From Bacteroidales bacterium (lineage in GTDB: Bacteria; Bacteroidota; Bacteroidia; Bacteroidales; Bacteroidaceae), in contig SFKY01000011.1 in NCBI GenBank assembly GCA_004554665.1, positions 1 to 44,043 of the forward strand: a stretch of DNA of 44,043 nt. The letters are read 5' to 3'. The notes under the pieces are model-generated. The model saw only the letters and a program-made list of their open reading frames with translations. It did not search any database and was not told the origin of the DNA. This document shows positions 30,037 to 38,971 of the stretch, piece after piece. Each line of letters starts with the position of its first letter. Positions within the stretch are counted from its first letter, which is position 1. A program made the position numbers and the translations under genes.

Positions 30037-31740
30037 TCAGATGGCTCGCAGGAATTTCACCACGGCATCGCGGTCCTCCTTGGAGAGCTGGTAGAACCTG
30101 TAGCCCGATTCGAAAGCGTGGCTCTTGCGGCTGTAGCAGTGCCAGAGTATTGCTTCGACCTCGTTGCGCGCCCGGCAGTCGTGCAGCCGGTCCTCGGCAC
30201 CCGTGTTGGCAAACGAGAGGCCGCGTCCCCAGAGCGGAGTGGTACGGCACCATGAGCCGTGGATGTCGTTGACCATATAGAGCTTGTGCTGCACAAAGTC
30301 GGAGTAAGGATAGATTTTCTGCCGGGGATAGCGGGGCAGTTGTCGGCCCTTGATGTTGTCAGACGTCCAGTAGTTGTCGTCGCCCGTGGTCCACGATGGG
30401 CGGTGGCAGGTGGCGCATCCCATCTCGTGGAACAGTTGCTTGCCACGTTGTACTTGCGTATCGTTGAGGTCTCGGGCACGAGGAATGGAGAGGCCGCGGT
30501 GCCAGACCATGAACGAGTAATAGTCGTCGTTGCTCATCTCGGCCTCGAAGTTGTGCCACGGGTTGTCAAACTGGTTGGTGGTGGGCGAGAGCAGGTTGAG
30601 CACCGCCTCGGCGATACCCTCTTCGGTGCCGTCAGCATGGTAAGGCGATGCCGGGTCGGCCTTGATCTTGCCGATTACCTCCGGGTTCTTGGACATGGCT
30701 TTGGCCCATGCTGCCGTGGTGTAGAGTTTGGGCCTGTCGGGCCGTGTCACGTTGGTGATATTCCAGATGGCGTTGGCACCAGCGCCGTCTTGCAGGCTGG
30801 CACGTGTCAGCGCATAGGTGTATCGTTTTATTTTCTTGGTGCACGCGGTGCCGTCGGCCAGTGCGCCGGGAGCTGTCCAGTTGGTGTACCACGCCGTAGA
30901 GGCCCAGTCGTTGGCTGCGGCATCCCACATCGCCGGGTTCAGTTCCACATAGGGCGCTTCCGCCTGATACTGCTTGCGGAGCGAGTCGTCGGGAATGGCG
31001 TCGATGAGTCCGGTGCCCATGATGCCGATGGTCGATTCGAGCCTGAAGGCGAGGTTGGTGGGCACGGGGTCGGTGTTGAAAGCGCTTGCCGGGATGAATA
31101 CCTCAGGATAGATGAGCTCAAATTTCTCGCCGTCGGCAAACTCCATCGGTATGCCGCTCTCCATGGCGGTCACCTTCTTCCATGTCAGTTGTATTTGCTC
31201 CTCGTCTATCGGCGGCAGGAAGGGCGAAGTGGCCTGGGTCTGGGGCATGCCCGTCACCTCGCTGATGTATGGGCCGTCGTTGCTGTTGACCCCGTCGGTG
31301 GGATGGTACACCACCAGCAGATAACCGTTGCCAAAGGTGGAGCGGTAGGTAAGCTGGCGCTTGCCGTGTCCGTAACCGGGATGGCAGTCGAGGCACGACT
31401 TGCGCACCGAGGCCGGTCCCAGTCCGCTGAAGGGCTTGGTGTTGATGGTAAAGGTACGCTCAAAGAAGTACTCGCCCGAGTTGAACGCACTGGTCAGTCC
31501 CATTTGGGCCACGGCAGGTGCCTCGTCCTCGTAGCATCCGGCCGTGATGTTCAGCGTCGTGCCCAGTTCGCCGCCGGGATACCACTCTTCGGCCGCAAAG
31601 TTGCCCACGGCCTTTCCTACATAGTTCTCGTCGCCGGTGTTTTCGGCGTTACTCTGCGAGGGGATATCGTCGTCTGTGCAGCCGGTGAGCACTGTCAGGC
31701 CCATGCCGGCCATGAGCAGATAGCTATATAGTCTCTTCAT
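30037..31740 (-). CDS. Di-haem oxidoreductase (DHOR/DUF1111 type) lipoprotein
   Basis: 567 residues with a lipoprotein signal (lipobox LTGC, Cys21). Two c-type haem sites: CLDCH at 116-120 and CATCH at 442-446. The spread of the two sites and segments such as SGLGPASVRKSCLDCHPGYG and GRGLSFANTGAEDRLHDCRA match the di-haem peroxidase-like family COG3488. Members are often encoded beside imelysin proteins in iron-responsive loci, as here (21 nt after the imelysin gene). The reaction is unproven: peroxidase, thiol oxidation or electron transfer are possible. It is probably anchored to a periplasm-facing or surface leaflet. Confidence 0.88.
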   Translation of the reverse strand: MKRLYSYLLMAGMGLTVLTGCTDDDIPSQSNAENTGDENYVGKAVGNFAAEEWYPGGELGTTLNITAGCYEDEAPAVAQMGLTSAFNSGEYFFERTFTINTKPFSGLGPASVRKSCLDCHPGYGHGKRQLTYRSTFGNGYLLVVYHPTDGVNSNDGPYISEVTGMPQTQATSPFLPPIDEEQIQLTWKKVTAMESGIPMEFADGEKFELIYPEVFIPASAFNTDPVPTNLAFRLESTIGIMGTGLIDAIPDDSLRKQYQAEAPYVELNPAMWDAAANDWASTAWYTNWTAPGALADGTACTKKIKRYTYALTRASLQDGAGANAIWNITNVTRPDRPKLYTTAAWAKAMSKNPEVIGKIKADPASPYHADGTEEGIAEAVLNLLSPTTNQFDNPWHNFEAEMSNDDYYSFMVWHRGLSIPRARDLNDTQVQRGKQLFHEMGCATCHRPSWTTGDDNYWTSDNIKGRQLPRYPRQKIYPYSDFVQHKLYMVNDIHGSWCRTTPLWGRGLSFANTGAEDRLHDCRARNEVEAILWHCYSRKSHAFESGYRFYQLSKEDRDAVVKFLRAI

Positions 31741-31761
31741 AGTCTTTGTTGGGATTAAGGG

Positions 31762-33030
31762 TTAGTTCTTGGAAATCCAGTCGGCCGCCTTTGTCAGTTC
31801 TGCATCCAGTGTGGCAATGGCATCCATCGCCTCTTTCACGTGTGCGGCTTTGGGATTGTCCACAAAGGCGGTGCCGCTGTTGATGCAGGCTGTGAGCTTG
31901 CTGGCAGACAGCGTGAGGGCAGCAGCCAATGAGGCGGCCATCGTCGGGTTGTATTTCTCCAAGTAAGCCATCACCGACTTGCTCTTGGCTCTGTGGGCCG
32001 CTACACCGCCATAGAGCGAGTTTTCGATACTCACGATGTTGTCTTTGAAGTCGGTGAACGACCGCTTGCTATAAGGCGACTCGATGTAGTTGGGGTCTTC
32101 GCCCGTATAGGCCTGTCCCATCTTCTGCGCACTCACCTCCTGGGCTATGTTGGAGCATCCTGCCACTAAGATGGTGGCCATCACCACGCGCCATGTGGCA
32201 TACGTGCTGCCGGCCTTGGTGGCCTCGGTCATGTTTTTGCCATACGAGTAGCCGTTGCCCACCACCGTATAGGGCAGTTCGCACTCGTCTGCCACACGGT
32301 CGATATGGCTTTGGGGTGCCTGCTCGTTCCATGCCACCTCCAGTTGCCAGCATCGGTCTCTCAAGTCTCCCGCCACGGCGGTGGCATAGATCAGCTCCTC
32401 GCACCCACTCACCTGTGTCCCGGTGTTTACGAAAGTCTCGTGTGTCTCATTGGCGCGCAAAGACTCGACGGTGCGGTTTTTCCCGTCGCGGAAGAGGATA
32501 AACTCGATGCCGTGGAAGCCCAGCAGTTCCTGTCCCATCTTGCCACCGGCATAAGCGATGCCCTCCTCGCCGTCGAGGGCGGCAATCTTGGCGGCGTTGC
32601 CCAACTCGGTAGCCAATCCGTCGAGGTCGAGTGGCCATGTGTCGATGTGCGGGTCGATACCAAAGTCGGTCGCTGCACCATAGAGGAAAGCTTCGCTCTC
32701 TTCCCATGAGGCGCGCGCCTGTAAGAAGATGGAACAGATGGCGTCTATCTCGCTCTGCTGCACGCTGGCAGGATCGTTCTTAAACTTGTCTCTCACCGCT
32801 TCCAGACGGTTGTAGAGTTCGCTGGTCTCCTCGGCCAAGTCGGCGTACGTGGGATAGATGACATAGTTGACGTATTGGTTGGCGATGCTCTGCATCATAG
32901 CCTCCTTTTCGGTGGCCAGCGTGTTGTCTTCTCCGCTACTGGGGCTGTTGTCATCGCTGCAGGCACCCATTGTCAGTGCCATAGAGAGTGCCAGCATCAG
33001 GGCGGGCACCATTGTCAGATACTTTTTCAT
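31762..33030 (-). CDS. Imelysin family (peptidase M75-like) lipoprotein
   Basis: 422 residues; lipobox LTMGAC (Cys24). The GxHxxE motif appears as GFHGIEF (171-177, His173 and Glu176), and ASWEESEAFLYGAATDFGID with HIDTWPLDLDG matches the conserved imelysin core. Imelysin-domain proteins (IrpA, ICMP, EfeO-M75) are iron-regulated envelope proteins that take part in iron or haem uptake; despite the name, peptidase activity is doubtful. Flanked by a porin upstream and a di-haem protein downstream in one transcription unit. Confidence 0.92.
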   Translation of the reverse strand: MKKYLTMVPALMLALSMALTMGACSDDNSPSSGEDNTLATEKEAMMQSIANQYVNYVIYPTYADLAEETSELYNRLEAVRDKFKNDPASVQQSEIDAICSIFLQARASWEESEAFLYGAATDFGIDPHIDTWPLDLDGLATELGNAAKIAALDGEEGIAYAGGKMGQELLGFHGIEFILFRDGKNRTVESLRANETHETFVNTGTQVSGCEELIYATAVAGDLRDRCWQLEVAWNEQAPQSHIDRVADECELPYTVVGNGYSYGKNMTEATKAGSTYATWRVVMATILVAGCSNIAQEVSAQKMGQAYTGEDPNYIESPYSKRSFTDFKDNIVSIENSLYGGVAAHRAKSKSVMAYLEKYNPTMAASLAAALTLSASKLTACINSGTAFVDNPKAAHVKEAMDAIATLDAELTKAADWISKN

Positions 33031-33093
33031 GTGATACGTTCTTTTTTGTAGATGTTGATATTCAGTTGATTGTAATTTTTTTTTGGTTGTGAT

Positions 33094-33187
33094 GGAGGCG
33101 GACGCACGAATGTGCGTCCCTACAGTTAGTCGTTTTACCTTTAATAAGCCTTTTTACCGTTTTACCTCTTTACCGTTTTACCTTTAC
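33094..33187 (-). repeat. Composite repeat copy 2: GGTAAA array plus GGACGCAC palindrome
   Basis: Read on the minus strand: a GGTAAA array (33187-33131) that begins within the porin stop codon, then CTAACT, then GTAGGGACGCACATTCGTGCGTCCGCC (positions 33122-33096). This is the same order as 3168-3298 on the plus strand. Palindrome arms GGACGCAC/GTGCGTCC. It lies between the porin and imelysin genes. Confidence 0.8.
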
Positions 33188-34506
33188 AAAAAGAACCCCT
33201 CATAGGCGATGCCGATAGAGATGGACGGCTCATGGTTGTATTGGCTCTTGAGGAAGCGTTTGGAGTACTCGGCTTTGACCGCAATTTGCGGTAATGGATA
33301 GTAGTTGAAACCTACCGCCATGCGTTGGCGTTTGGTATATTCGTAGCGGGCCTGCTCCACAGCCGGAATGTACGAGTTGTAGTATTCGTATCGGCCGAAG
33401 GCATAGAGCCGCTGGTTGTCAGCTCGCAGTTTGGGAATCTGTGAGAAGATATCGTAACCAGCCTCTACGCCGGCTGCCACCGCATTTTTGCCCACGGGCG
33501 ATTTCTTATAAGGAGCGTTGGTAGCATTGATGTTTCGCTTGGCGGTGCTGATGGTCGCCGCATCGCCCACATAGCCATAGTCCACATTGCCACGGACAAT
33601 CCAGTTGTGACCTTGGTAGGTGAGATCGAGTGCCCCCACGGCCACTACCCCCTTTACGTGCTCATATTTGTTGCCACTGTTTTCCAAATCATGCGGGTAG
33701 GTGTTGTGCATGGACTGTCCGTAGTAGCCACTCAGACCAAAGCGCAGTCCGGGCAAGGCATAATGGTCGATGCGTGCGGCAAAACCATACTTGTTGGCCA
33801 CCTTAAACTCAAACGGCGTACCTGAACCACTCTGAATCCAGTTGTCTCTGTCGAAGAGGAAGGCATCTAATCCCGCCACCAGCTGTACCTCGTAGCGCCA
33901 CCGTCCGGCACGTCCCCAGAAACTGATACCCGTATCGTGCCAGGTACAAGGCAGGATGGTACCCTCGCCCTCCGGACGATAGACGGTAAAGTAGTGGGTA
34001 GGCTCGTGATAGGCATTGGTCAGGCCCACAGGCACCACAAAGTGGCCGATACGGATGTTGGCCACGCGGCCAAACGACTTCTGGATCCACAGCTGTTCCA
34101 GTTCTACCTCGCCTCCTTTTTCCGTCTCCTGCTCCCATTCACCAGCTTCCTCAAATTCTTTCTCGATGGCGCCGCCTGCTCCGCCGTGCTCAAACTCGAT
34201 TTCACTCGACATGCTCCAGCCCTTGCCGAAATTATAGCTGAGATAGATGACAGCGTGGGGAACGTCGAATCGTCCATGACTCTTGTCTTCCTTGTAGAGG
34301 GCGGCGTTGCTGTAACGGTACACGTTGTCGCTGTAGAAATTGCGGGTAAGAGCTATATCGGCATAGCCGCCGATACTGAGCCGCTTTTCCTGAGCGTGGG
34401 TGCTTATGCTGTCTAAGGCCGTGGTCTGGCCATTTGCCGGGAGGATGGAGAAGAGCGCCGCTGTGCCGGCTGTGAATGCGATGCTCCGGATGTGTTTTTT
34501 AGTCAT
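33184..34506 (-). CDS. Outer-membrane porin (phosphate-selective porin O/P-like)
   Basis: 440 residues; signal peptide ending near PANGQ, then an antiparallel beta-barrel pattern: SIGGYADIALTRNFYSD, PHAVIYLSYNFGKGWSMSSE, LWIQKSFGRVANIRIGHFVV, GFAARIDHYALPGLRFGLSG, MAVGFNYYPLPQIAVKAEYS, ending in SIGIAYEGFFL with aromatic residues in the final strand. No plug or TonB box is present. The fold resembles Bacteroidetes O/P-type porins. As first gene of the imelysin/DHOR/CcsBA unit it may admit a small ligand or ion for that system; the ligand is unknown. Confidence 0.85.
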   Translation of the reverse strand: MTKKHIRSIAFTAGTAALFSILPANGQTTALDSISTHAQEKRLSIGGYADIALTRNFYSDNVYRYSNAALYKEDKSHGRFDVPHAVIYLSYNFGKGWSMSSEIEFEHGGAGGAIEKEFEEAGEWEQETEKGGEVELEQLWIQKSFGRVANIRIGHFVVPVGLTNAYHEPTHYFTVYRPEGEGTILPCTWHDTGISFWGRAGRWRYEVQLVAGLDAFLFDRDNWIQSGSGTPFEFKVANKYGFAARIDHYALPGLRFGLSGYYGQSMHNTYPHDLENSGNKYEHVKGVVAVGALDLTYQGHNWIVRGNVDYGYVGDAATISTAKRNINATNAPYKKSPVGKNAVAAGVEAGYDIFSQIPKLRADNQRLYAFGRYEYYNSYIPAVEQARYEYTKRQRMAVGFNYYPLPQIAVKAEYSKRFLKSQYNHEPSISIGIAYEGFFL

Positions 34507-34569
34507 ACCTTACTATGTTAATATTATCTGTTTGTATAGATTTCACATATCGGGTGATTTTTACGACTG

Positions 34570-34601
34570 CAAAGTTAGGACGAAAACGATTGGCAGACAA
34601 T
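34570..34601 (-). promoter_or_regulatory. Promoter of the porin-imelysin-DHOR-ccsBA operon
   Basis: Minus strand ATTG (34601-34598), 20 bp, TAACTTTG (34577-34570). The -7 box is a full match and the -33 matches three of four bases. It lies 64 nt before the porin ATG. Confidence 0.7.
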
Positions 34602-34640
34602 ACCCAATAGTCGGCAAAACCGTGTCATCACTTTTGGGTA
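34601..34640. promoter_or_regulatory. Candidate operator: TACCCAA / TTGGGTA inverted repeat
   Basis: TACCCAA (34601-34607) and TTGGGTA (34634-34640) are exact inverted half-sites with centres 33 bp apart (about three helical turns), touching the upstream edge of the porin -33 box. It is suitably placed for a dimeric regulator of the iron/haem module. No known binding consensus is matched. Apart from this and the two promoters, nothing else is visible in the 356-bp divergent gap 34507-34862. Confidence 0.4.
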
Positions 34641-34744
34641 TCGCCGTCCGTTTTGTCCCGTGTCTCGTATGGCTCGTTAGCTCCTTCGGTATCCATTTTA
34701 TGTATTTTTTATAGAAATCGTGCGGTGCTGTTTGCGATTTTACT

Positions 34745-34752
34745 TAATTTTG
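34745..34752 (+). promoter_or_regulatory. Promoter -7 box of the DUF3943 gene
   Basis: TAATTTTG, a TAnnTTTG match about 110 nt before the chosen ATG; no good -33 box at the normal distance. Confidence 0.5.
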
Positions 34753-34862
34753 CATCTGTATCACACGTGGCTTTGGGTATGCTCTGTACCCTCAGCGCGG
34801 AGCAGTGGTGTGAGGTATATATAATAAGGTGTAAAAAGGAAATACAGCTCATGGAACGAGGA

Positions 34863-37313
34863 ATGACAAAGACCATACAGGGATGCAGATTATTGGTAGT
34901 GTTGGCCGCATGGCTGATGGTCACCATCGTGTCGGCGCAGACTACGGGTAGCCGCAAGTGGTACCATAACCTGGCATTAGGGGTTAACCATTATCATGCC
35001 GACACGGCACTGTGCAGCAGCCTGAATGTGGGTATCTTCAGCAATGTCGATACGCTACGCGGTGTGCAGATAGGGGCGCTCTCGGGTATCGTTTCGAGAG
35101 ACATGAGGGGGCTGAATATCGGTACGGTGTCGACAGTGGCAAGAGACATGAGGGGCTTGCAGATTGCCGGACTGACCAATATCGCCACGCACTCCATGCG
35201 GGGCGTGCAGCTGTCGGCTGTCACCAACATCGCGATGGGTGTGGAGAGCGGCGTGCAGCTGTCGGGTATCGCCAACATCTGTGCGGACAACATGCGCGGC
35301 GTGCAGGCGGGCATCTACAACTTTGCCGATACCCTGCAGGGCCTGCAGGTGGGTATCCTTAATATGGCCGATGCCCATCCGCGTGGCGTGCAGATAGGAC
35401 TGGTCAACGTGACCCACGACACCAGGGCGCGCAAGATAGGACTGGTCAATGTGAGTCCGTCGACAGCCATCGACTTCTTGGCCTATATGGGCAATACGTC
35501 TAAACTGAATGGTGCCATGCGATTCAGAAACCGCTCCACGTACAGCATCATCGGATTGGGCACACACTATATGGGACTGGACAAGAAGTTTTCGGGTACC
35601 TTGTTCTATAGGCTTGGCCAATATGTCAGTCTCTCTCCCCGATGGACGTTGAGCGGCGACGTGGGCTTTTATCACATCGAGACTTTTGAGGAAAACTCAC
35701 GCACCAAGCCCGACCGCCTGTACTCGCTGCAGGCCCATCTCAACGCCGACTATAAGCTGTCGCCCACGCTCGGACTGTTTGCCTCGGTGGGATATGGAGA
35801 CACGCGCCACTATGGCAGCAGGGAGCGGTACGAAGACAAGTTTATCGCCCAAGTGGGCCTGTCGGTGGCTTGTCGCCACAGCAGGTCGGCGCTGCAACGC
35901 CCGTCGAAACCCGAAATAGGGCTGCCGATGGCCGACTCGCTCATGGCCTTGCCCCAGCGCAAGCGTTACTGGCTGGCCGCCGCCGAGGCGACAGGCATCA
36001 ACCTGCTGGTGTTCTCGTTTGACAAGTTTGTGATGAACGAGGACTTCGCGCAGGTCAACATCCATACTATCAAGGACAACTTCAAGCGCGGTTTTGTATG
36101 GGACAACGACCCGTTTTCGACCAACCTGTTTGCGCATCCCTATCATGGCAACCTGTACTTCAACAGTGCCCGCTCCAACGGCCTCTCGTTCTGGCAGTCG
36201 GTGCCCTACGCCATCGGGGGTAGCCTCATGTGGGAGATGTTGGCCGAGTGTGAGCCGCCTGCCATCAACGACTGGATAGCCACCTCGCTCGGAGGTACCT
36301 GCATCGGTGAGATTACCAACAGGCTCTCTCATCTGATTCTCGATGACAGCAAGCAGGGCTTCGGCCGTTTTGTCCGTGAGGCAGGTGCTTTTCTCGTCAA
36401 TCCCATCCAGGGCTTCAACCGCATTGTGCGCGGCGATGCCTTCACTGTGCGCCATCGGCATTACCGTTACCATGACTACAACCGCATACCCGTGGAGTTT
36501 ATGGTGTCGGTGGGCAACCGCTATCTGGCAGACGATGGCAGCTTGTTCAGGGGAGAGTACAGTCCGTATGTGAATGTGGGAGTGGAGTATGGCGATGCGT
36601 TGGGTGGCGAGGCCAATCAGCCTTACGACTATTTCACGGCCGATGTGTCGCTGGCCATCTCGGGCAGTCAGCCGCTGGTCAACTCGGCACGCCTCATGGG
36701 TAGGCTGTGGGGAACCCCCATCCACGATGGAGATCGCCTGCAGGCCCAGTTGGGTATCTTCCAGCACTTCAATTTCTACAACTCGGAGCCGGTCAAAGAC
36801 GGAACCTCGCTCACCCCATATCGCATCTCCGAGGCGGTGGGTGTGGGGCCCGGTGCCATCTACCGTTTCTGTAATGTAAGCAATGTGTCGGCCATCGAGC
36901 AGCGGGTATTCCTCGATGCCATCCTGCTGGGCGGATCCAAGAGCGATTATTACAATGTGATAGACCGCGACTACAATATGGGCAGCGGCTATGCCCTCAA
37001 GAGCCACACCCGTATGGACTTTGCGCGCCTGGGCCGTTTCTCGCTCGATGTGGCTTACTACCATATCTATACATGGAAAGGGTACGAGGAGAAAGACCTT
37101 ACCGATACCAATCCCCTGTACTACAATGTGCAGGGCGACAAGTCTGATGCCTCGTTGGTGGTGTTCAATCCCATGTTTCTCTTCCACATCAAGGGAGGCC
37201 TGAACATCGAGTTCTCGAGCAGATACTTTATCCGTGCCACCAACTACCGCTATCATCCCAATGTGCATGCCCAGACTTTTGAGTTTAAGTTAGGGGTAGC
37301 TTATAGGATATAA
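34863..37313 (+). CDS. Surface-repeat plus DUF3943 outer-membrane protein
   Basis: 816 residues from ATG 34863 (signal peptide MTKTIQGCRLLVVLAAWLMV to VSAQ); ATG 34851 is an alternative, and codons further upstream lie across the promoter. Residues about 65-197 are degenerate repeats of roughly 19-22 residues with the pattern G(V/L)Q(I/L)(G/S)xxxN(I/V)A (MRGLQIAGLTNIA; MRGVQLSAVTNIA; LQGLQVGILNMA; PRGVQIGLVNV), like the LA_2272-type surface repeats. A beta-rich part follows, then DUF3943 at about 365-480 (WDNDPFSTNLFAHPYHGN; YFNSARSNG), then barrel-like strands to the end (TFEFKLGVAYRI). Probably an outer-membrane protein of unknown role. Confidence 0.85.
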   Translation: MTKTIQGCRLLVVLAAWLMVTIVSAQTTGSRKWYHNLALGVNHYHADTALCSSLNVGIFSNVDTLRGVQIGALSGIVSRDMRGLNIGTVSTVARDMRGLQIAGLTNIATHSMRGVQLSAVTNIAMGVESGVQLSGIANICADNMRGVQAGIYNFADTLQGLQVGILNMADAHPRGVQIGLVNVTHDTRARKIGLVNVSPSTAIDFLAYMGNTSKLNGAMRFRNRSTYSIIGLGTHYMGLDKKFSGTLFYRLGQYVSLSPRWTLSGDVGFYHIETFEENSRTKPDRLYSLQAHLNADYKLSPTLGLFASVGYGDTRHYGSRERYEDKFIAQVGLSVACRHSRSALQRPSKPEIGLPMADSLMALPQRKRYWLAAAEATGINLLVFSFDKFVMNEDFAQVNIHTIKDNFKRGFVWDNDPFSTNLFAHPYHGNLYFNSARSNGLSFWQSVPYAIGGSLMWEMLAECEPPAINDWIATSLGGTCIGEITNRLSHLILDDSKQGFGRFVREAGAFLVNPIQGFNRIVRGDAFTVRHRHYRYHDYNRIPVEFMVSVGNRYLADDGSLFRGEYSPYVNVGVEYGDALGGEANQPYDYFTADVSLAISGSQPLVNSARLMGRLWGTPIHDGDRLQAQLGIFQHFNFYNSEPVKDGTSLTPYRISEAVGVGPGAIYRFCNVSNVSAIEQRVFLDAILLGGSKSDYYNVIDRDYNMGSGYALKSHTRMDFARLGRFSLDVAYYHIYTWKGYEEKDLTDTNPLYYNVQGDKSDASLVVFNPMFLFHIKGGLNIEFSSRYFIRATNYRYHPNVHAQTFEFKLGVAYRI

Positions 37314-37379
37314 GGCAAAGGATGGATGAACCGCGAAGAGGCCGCAAAGGGGACGGAGGTGCAAGAGACAAAGCATTCG

Positions 37380-38146
37380 ATGAAGCGCAGATGCCTATGG
37401 CATGATTACCATAGGAAAGGTACCTACATGTTGACCTTGGTAGTAGCCGGACGTTTGCCATTGTTTGGTGAATTGGTAGTACATCCCAATACGTTTGCTC
37501 ACGCTTCAGATACGCCCCGTGTGGAATGTTCAGAACTTGGTGTGGTCATCCAAAATGAGGAAATAAGGAAGATTCCTCAGTTTTACCCCATGGTCAATGT
37601 GTGGAAGGTGTGTATGATGCCTGACCATAGTCTGGCGAGCAGCTTGACCGTTGGAAAGCTTATCTCGATGACAATCCACGCCGTCTTTTTATCAAAAGGA
37701 AACATCCCGAGTACTTTACGGTGCTTCATGATATGGAGATAGCTGGTCGAGTGTGCCAAATAGTGGGAAACCGTTTTCTTTTGGATATTCCTGATAAGAT
37801 GGCGGTTGTCGTTCATCGTTGCTATACGGACGAAAAGAATGTCATGCTTCGCAAAGAATGGTTGGCATGTGGTGAACGCGGTGGTGTACTGGTGAGTGCA
37901 GCGATTTCGCTGAAGGAGAAAGAGGTGTTGCGTGAAGCCATGAATTGTGGCTATCGCATCATTCTGCTGCGTGAGAATGGATTTCCAAAGATGTATAAGC
38001 CCTCTGGTGAAAGTTTTAATGCTTGTTCTGATGGATTGCTACTGCAAATCAGCCCTTACAACTACCACATGGAAAAGAGGACCATCACCCGGGCACAATG
38101 CCTGGAGCTCAATGAGCTGGCAGAAAGAATAGCAGGATATAGATAG
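37380..38146 (+). pseudogene. Decayed REP-associated tyrosine transposase (RAYT/Y1 family)
   Basis: Two fragments in different frames. Frame 1 (37380 to about 37628) encodes MKRRCLWHDYHRKGTYMLTL, then GRLPLFGELVV, then MVNVWKVCMMPDH, the N-terminal half of a Bacteroidetes Y1 transposase up to the first His of the MPDHxH motif. The sequence then jumps directly into the C-terminal half in frame 2 (from about 37637): EQLDRWKAYLDDNPRRLFIK, then FTVLHDMEIAGRVCQIVGNR, ending at TAG 38144-38146. The second catalytic His and the tyrosine region are missing, an internal deletion of perhaps 80-100 codons, so the enzyme is dead. The C-terminal domain (LVSAAISLKEKEVLREAM, RITRAQCLEL-like TITRAQCLELNELAER) is intact from 37721. 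RAYTs move REP palindromes; several palindrome families are in this window. Confidence 0.85.
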
Positions 38147-38225
38147 CGTAACGAGTCACCATGCAAGCAGCAAAACTGCTTGGCACCGTAGAGGTACAGT
38201 TCTCGACAGTTCTGCTGTTGAGTAG

Positions 38226-38267
38226 AAAAAAAAGTGTGTACCCAACCACCAGATGGGGTACACACTT
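38226..38267 (-). terminator. Terminator of the rubredoxin-flavoprotein gene
   Basis: AAGTGTGTACCC (38232-38243) / GGGTACACACTT (38256-38267), a perfect 12-bp stem with eight T residues after it on the minus strand; 26 nt beyond the stop at 38294. Confidence 0.9.
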
Positions 38268-38293
38268 AAAGGGTAGCGGTAACGCCACTATGG

Positions 38294-38947
38294 CTAACCT
38301 ATCTCCGTAAACAAGTCTTTGCCAGCCTTGCAGAGGGGGCAGCGGTAGTCTTCGGGCAAATCGCCCTCTACCTCGGCCACATAGCCGCAGAGGTTGCACT
38401 TGAACTTGCGCGTGGCTTTGGGAGCTTCTTCTGCCTCTGGCTTCGTCTCTTCTGCCACGTAGGTGGGCGCGTTTTTAGGCGCTTTACCTTTCACTACGCG
38501 ATGGTAATACTCGTAGGTCATGGGCTTGCCCTCGCCCTGCACGGTATCTGCCAGTCGGGCCAGCACCACGACGTGGGTCTCGTTGTCCACAAAATCGATG
38601 GCATCGAGGATGAGCCTTCCGGCAAATCGTCCGTTGACAAGCGGAGCACCCTCATGGGTGGTGTAACCATAGTCGGCATACTTGTCACGGTCACGGCTCG
38701 AACAGAAACCGAACGTTCCGATGATGGTGGAATCCGTGTCTTCGGCGATGATGGAGAGCGAGAAACGCTTGCCTTTGCGGATAGCCTCGAGCGTATAGTT
38801 GTTTTTGTTGAGCGAGATGGCGAGGATGGGATTCTGGCTCGTCACCTGGAAGCAGGTGTTGATGATACATCCCACAGGGCGTTCGCCGTCCATAGCCCCA
38901 ACCACATAGAGACCGTAAGTGAGCTTAAACAATACCGTGATGTCCAT
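38294..38947 (-). CDS. Flavin reductase-rubredoxin fusion (high-molecular-weight rubredoxin type)
   Basis: 217 residues. Residues 1-150 form an FMN-binding split-barrel flavin-reductase domain (LTYGLYVVGAMDGERPVGCI; QVTSQNPILAISLNKNNYTL). A Glu/Ala/Pro linker (160-180) joins a C-terminal rubredoxin with Cys184/187 (CNLC) and Cys203/206 (CPLC). Such fusions shuttle electrons from NAD(P)H or reduced flavin to oxygen- or peroxide-reducing partners such as rubrerythrin or flavodiiron proteins. The rubrerythrin gene lies two genes upstream on the same strand, which supports that partnership. 24 nt after the QueD-like gene. Confidence 0.93.
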   Translation of the reverse strand: MDITVLFKLTYGLYVVGAMDGERPVGCIINTCFQVTSQNPILAISLNKNNYTLEAIRKGKRFSLSIIAEDTDSTIIGTFGFCSSRDRDKYADYGYTTHEGAPLVNGRFAGRLILDAIDFVDNETHVVVLARLADTVQGEGKPMTYEYYHRVVKGKAPKNAPTYVAEETKPEAEEAPKATRKFKCNLCGYVAEVEGDLPEDYRCPLCKAGKDLFTEIG

Positions 38948-38971
38948 AGTCGTATGCGCTTAGAGGGAGGG

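Noticed and set aside
30259..31731. Plus-strand open frame of 490 codons opposite the di-haem oxidoreductase gene
   Set aside because: The minus-strand gene has two CxxCH sites and a lipobox; the plus frame has no recognisable features.
35697..37268. Minus-strand open frame of 523 codons opposite the DUF3943 gene
   Set aside because: The plus-strand frame has a signal peptide, repeats and DUF3943 motifs; the minus frame is a shadow.
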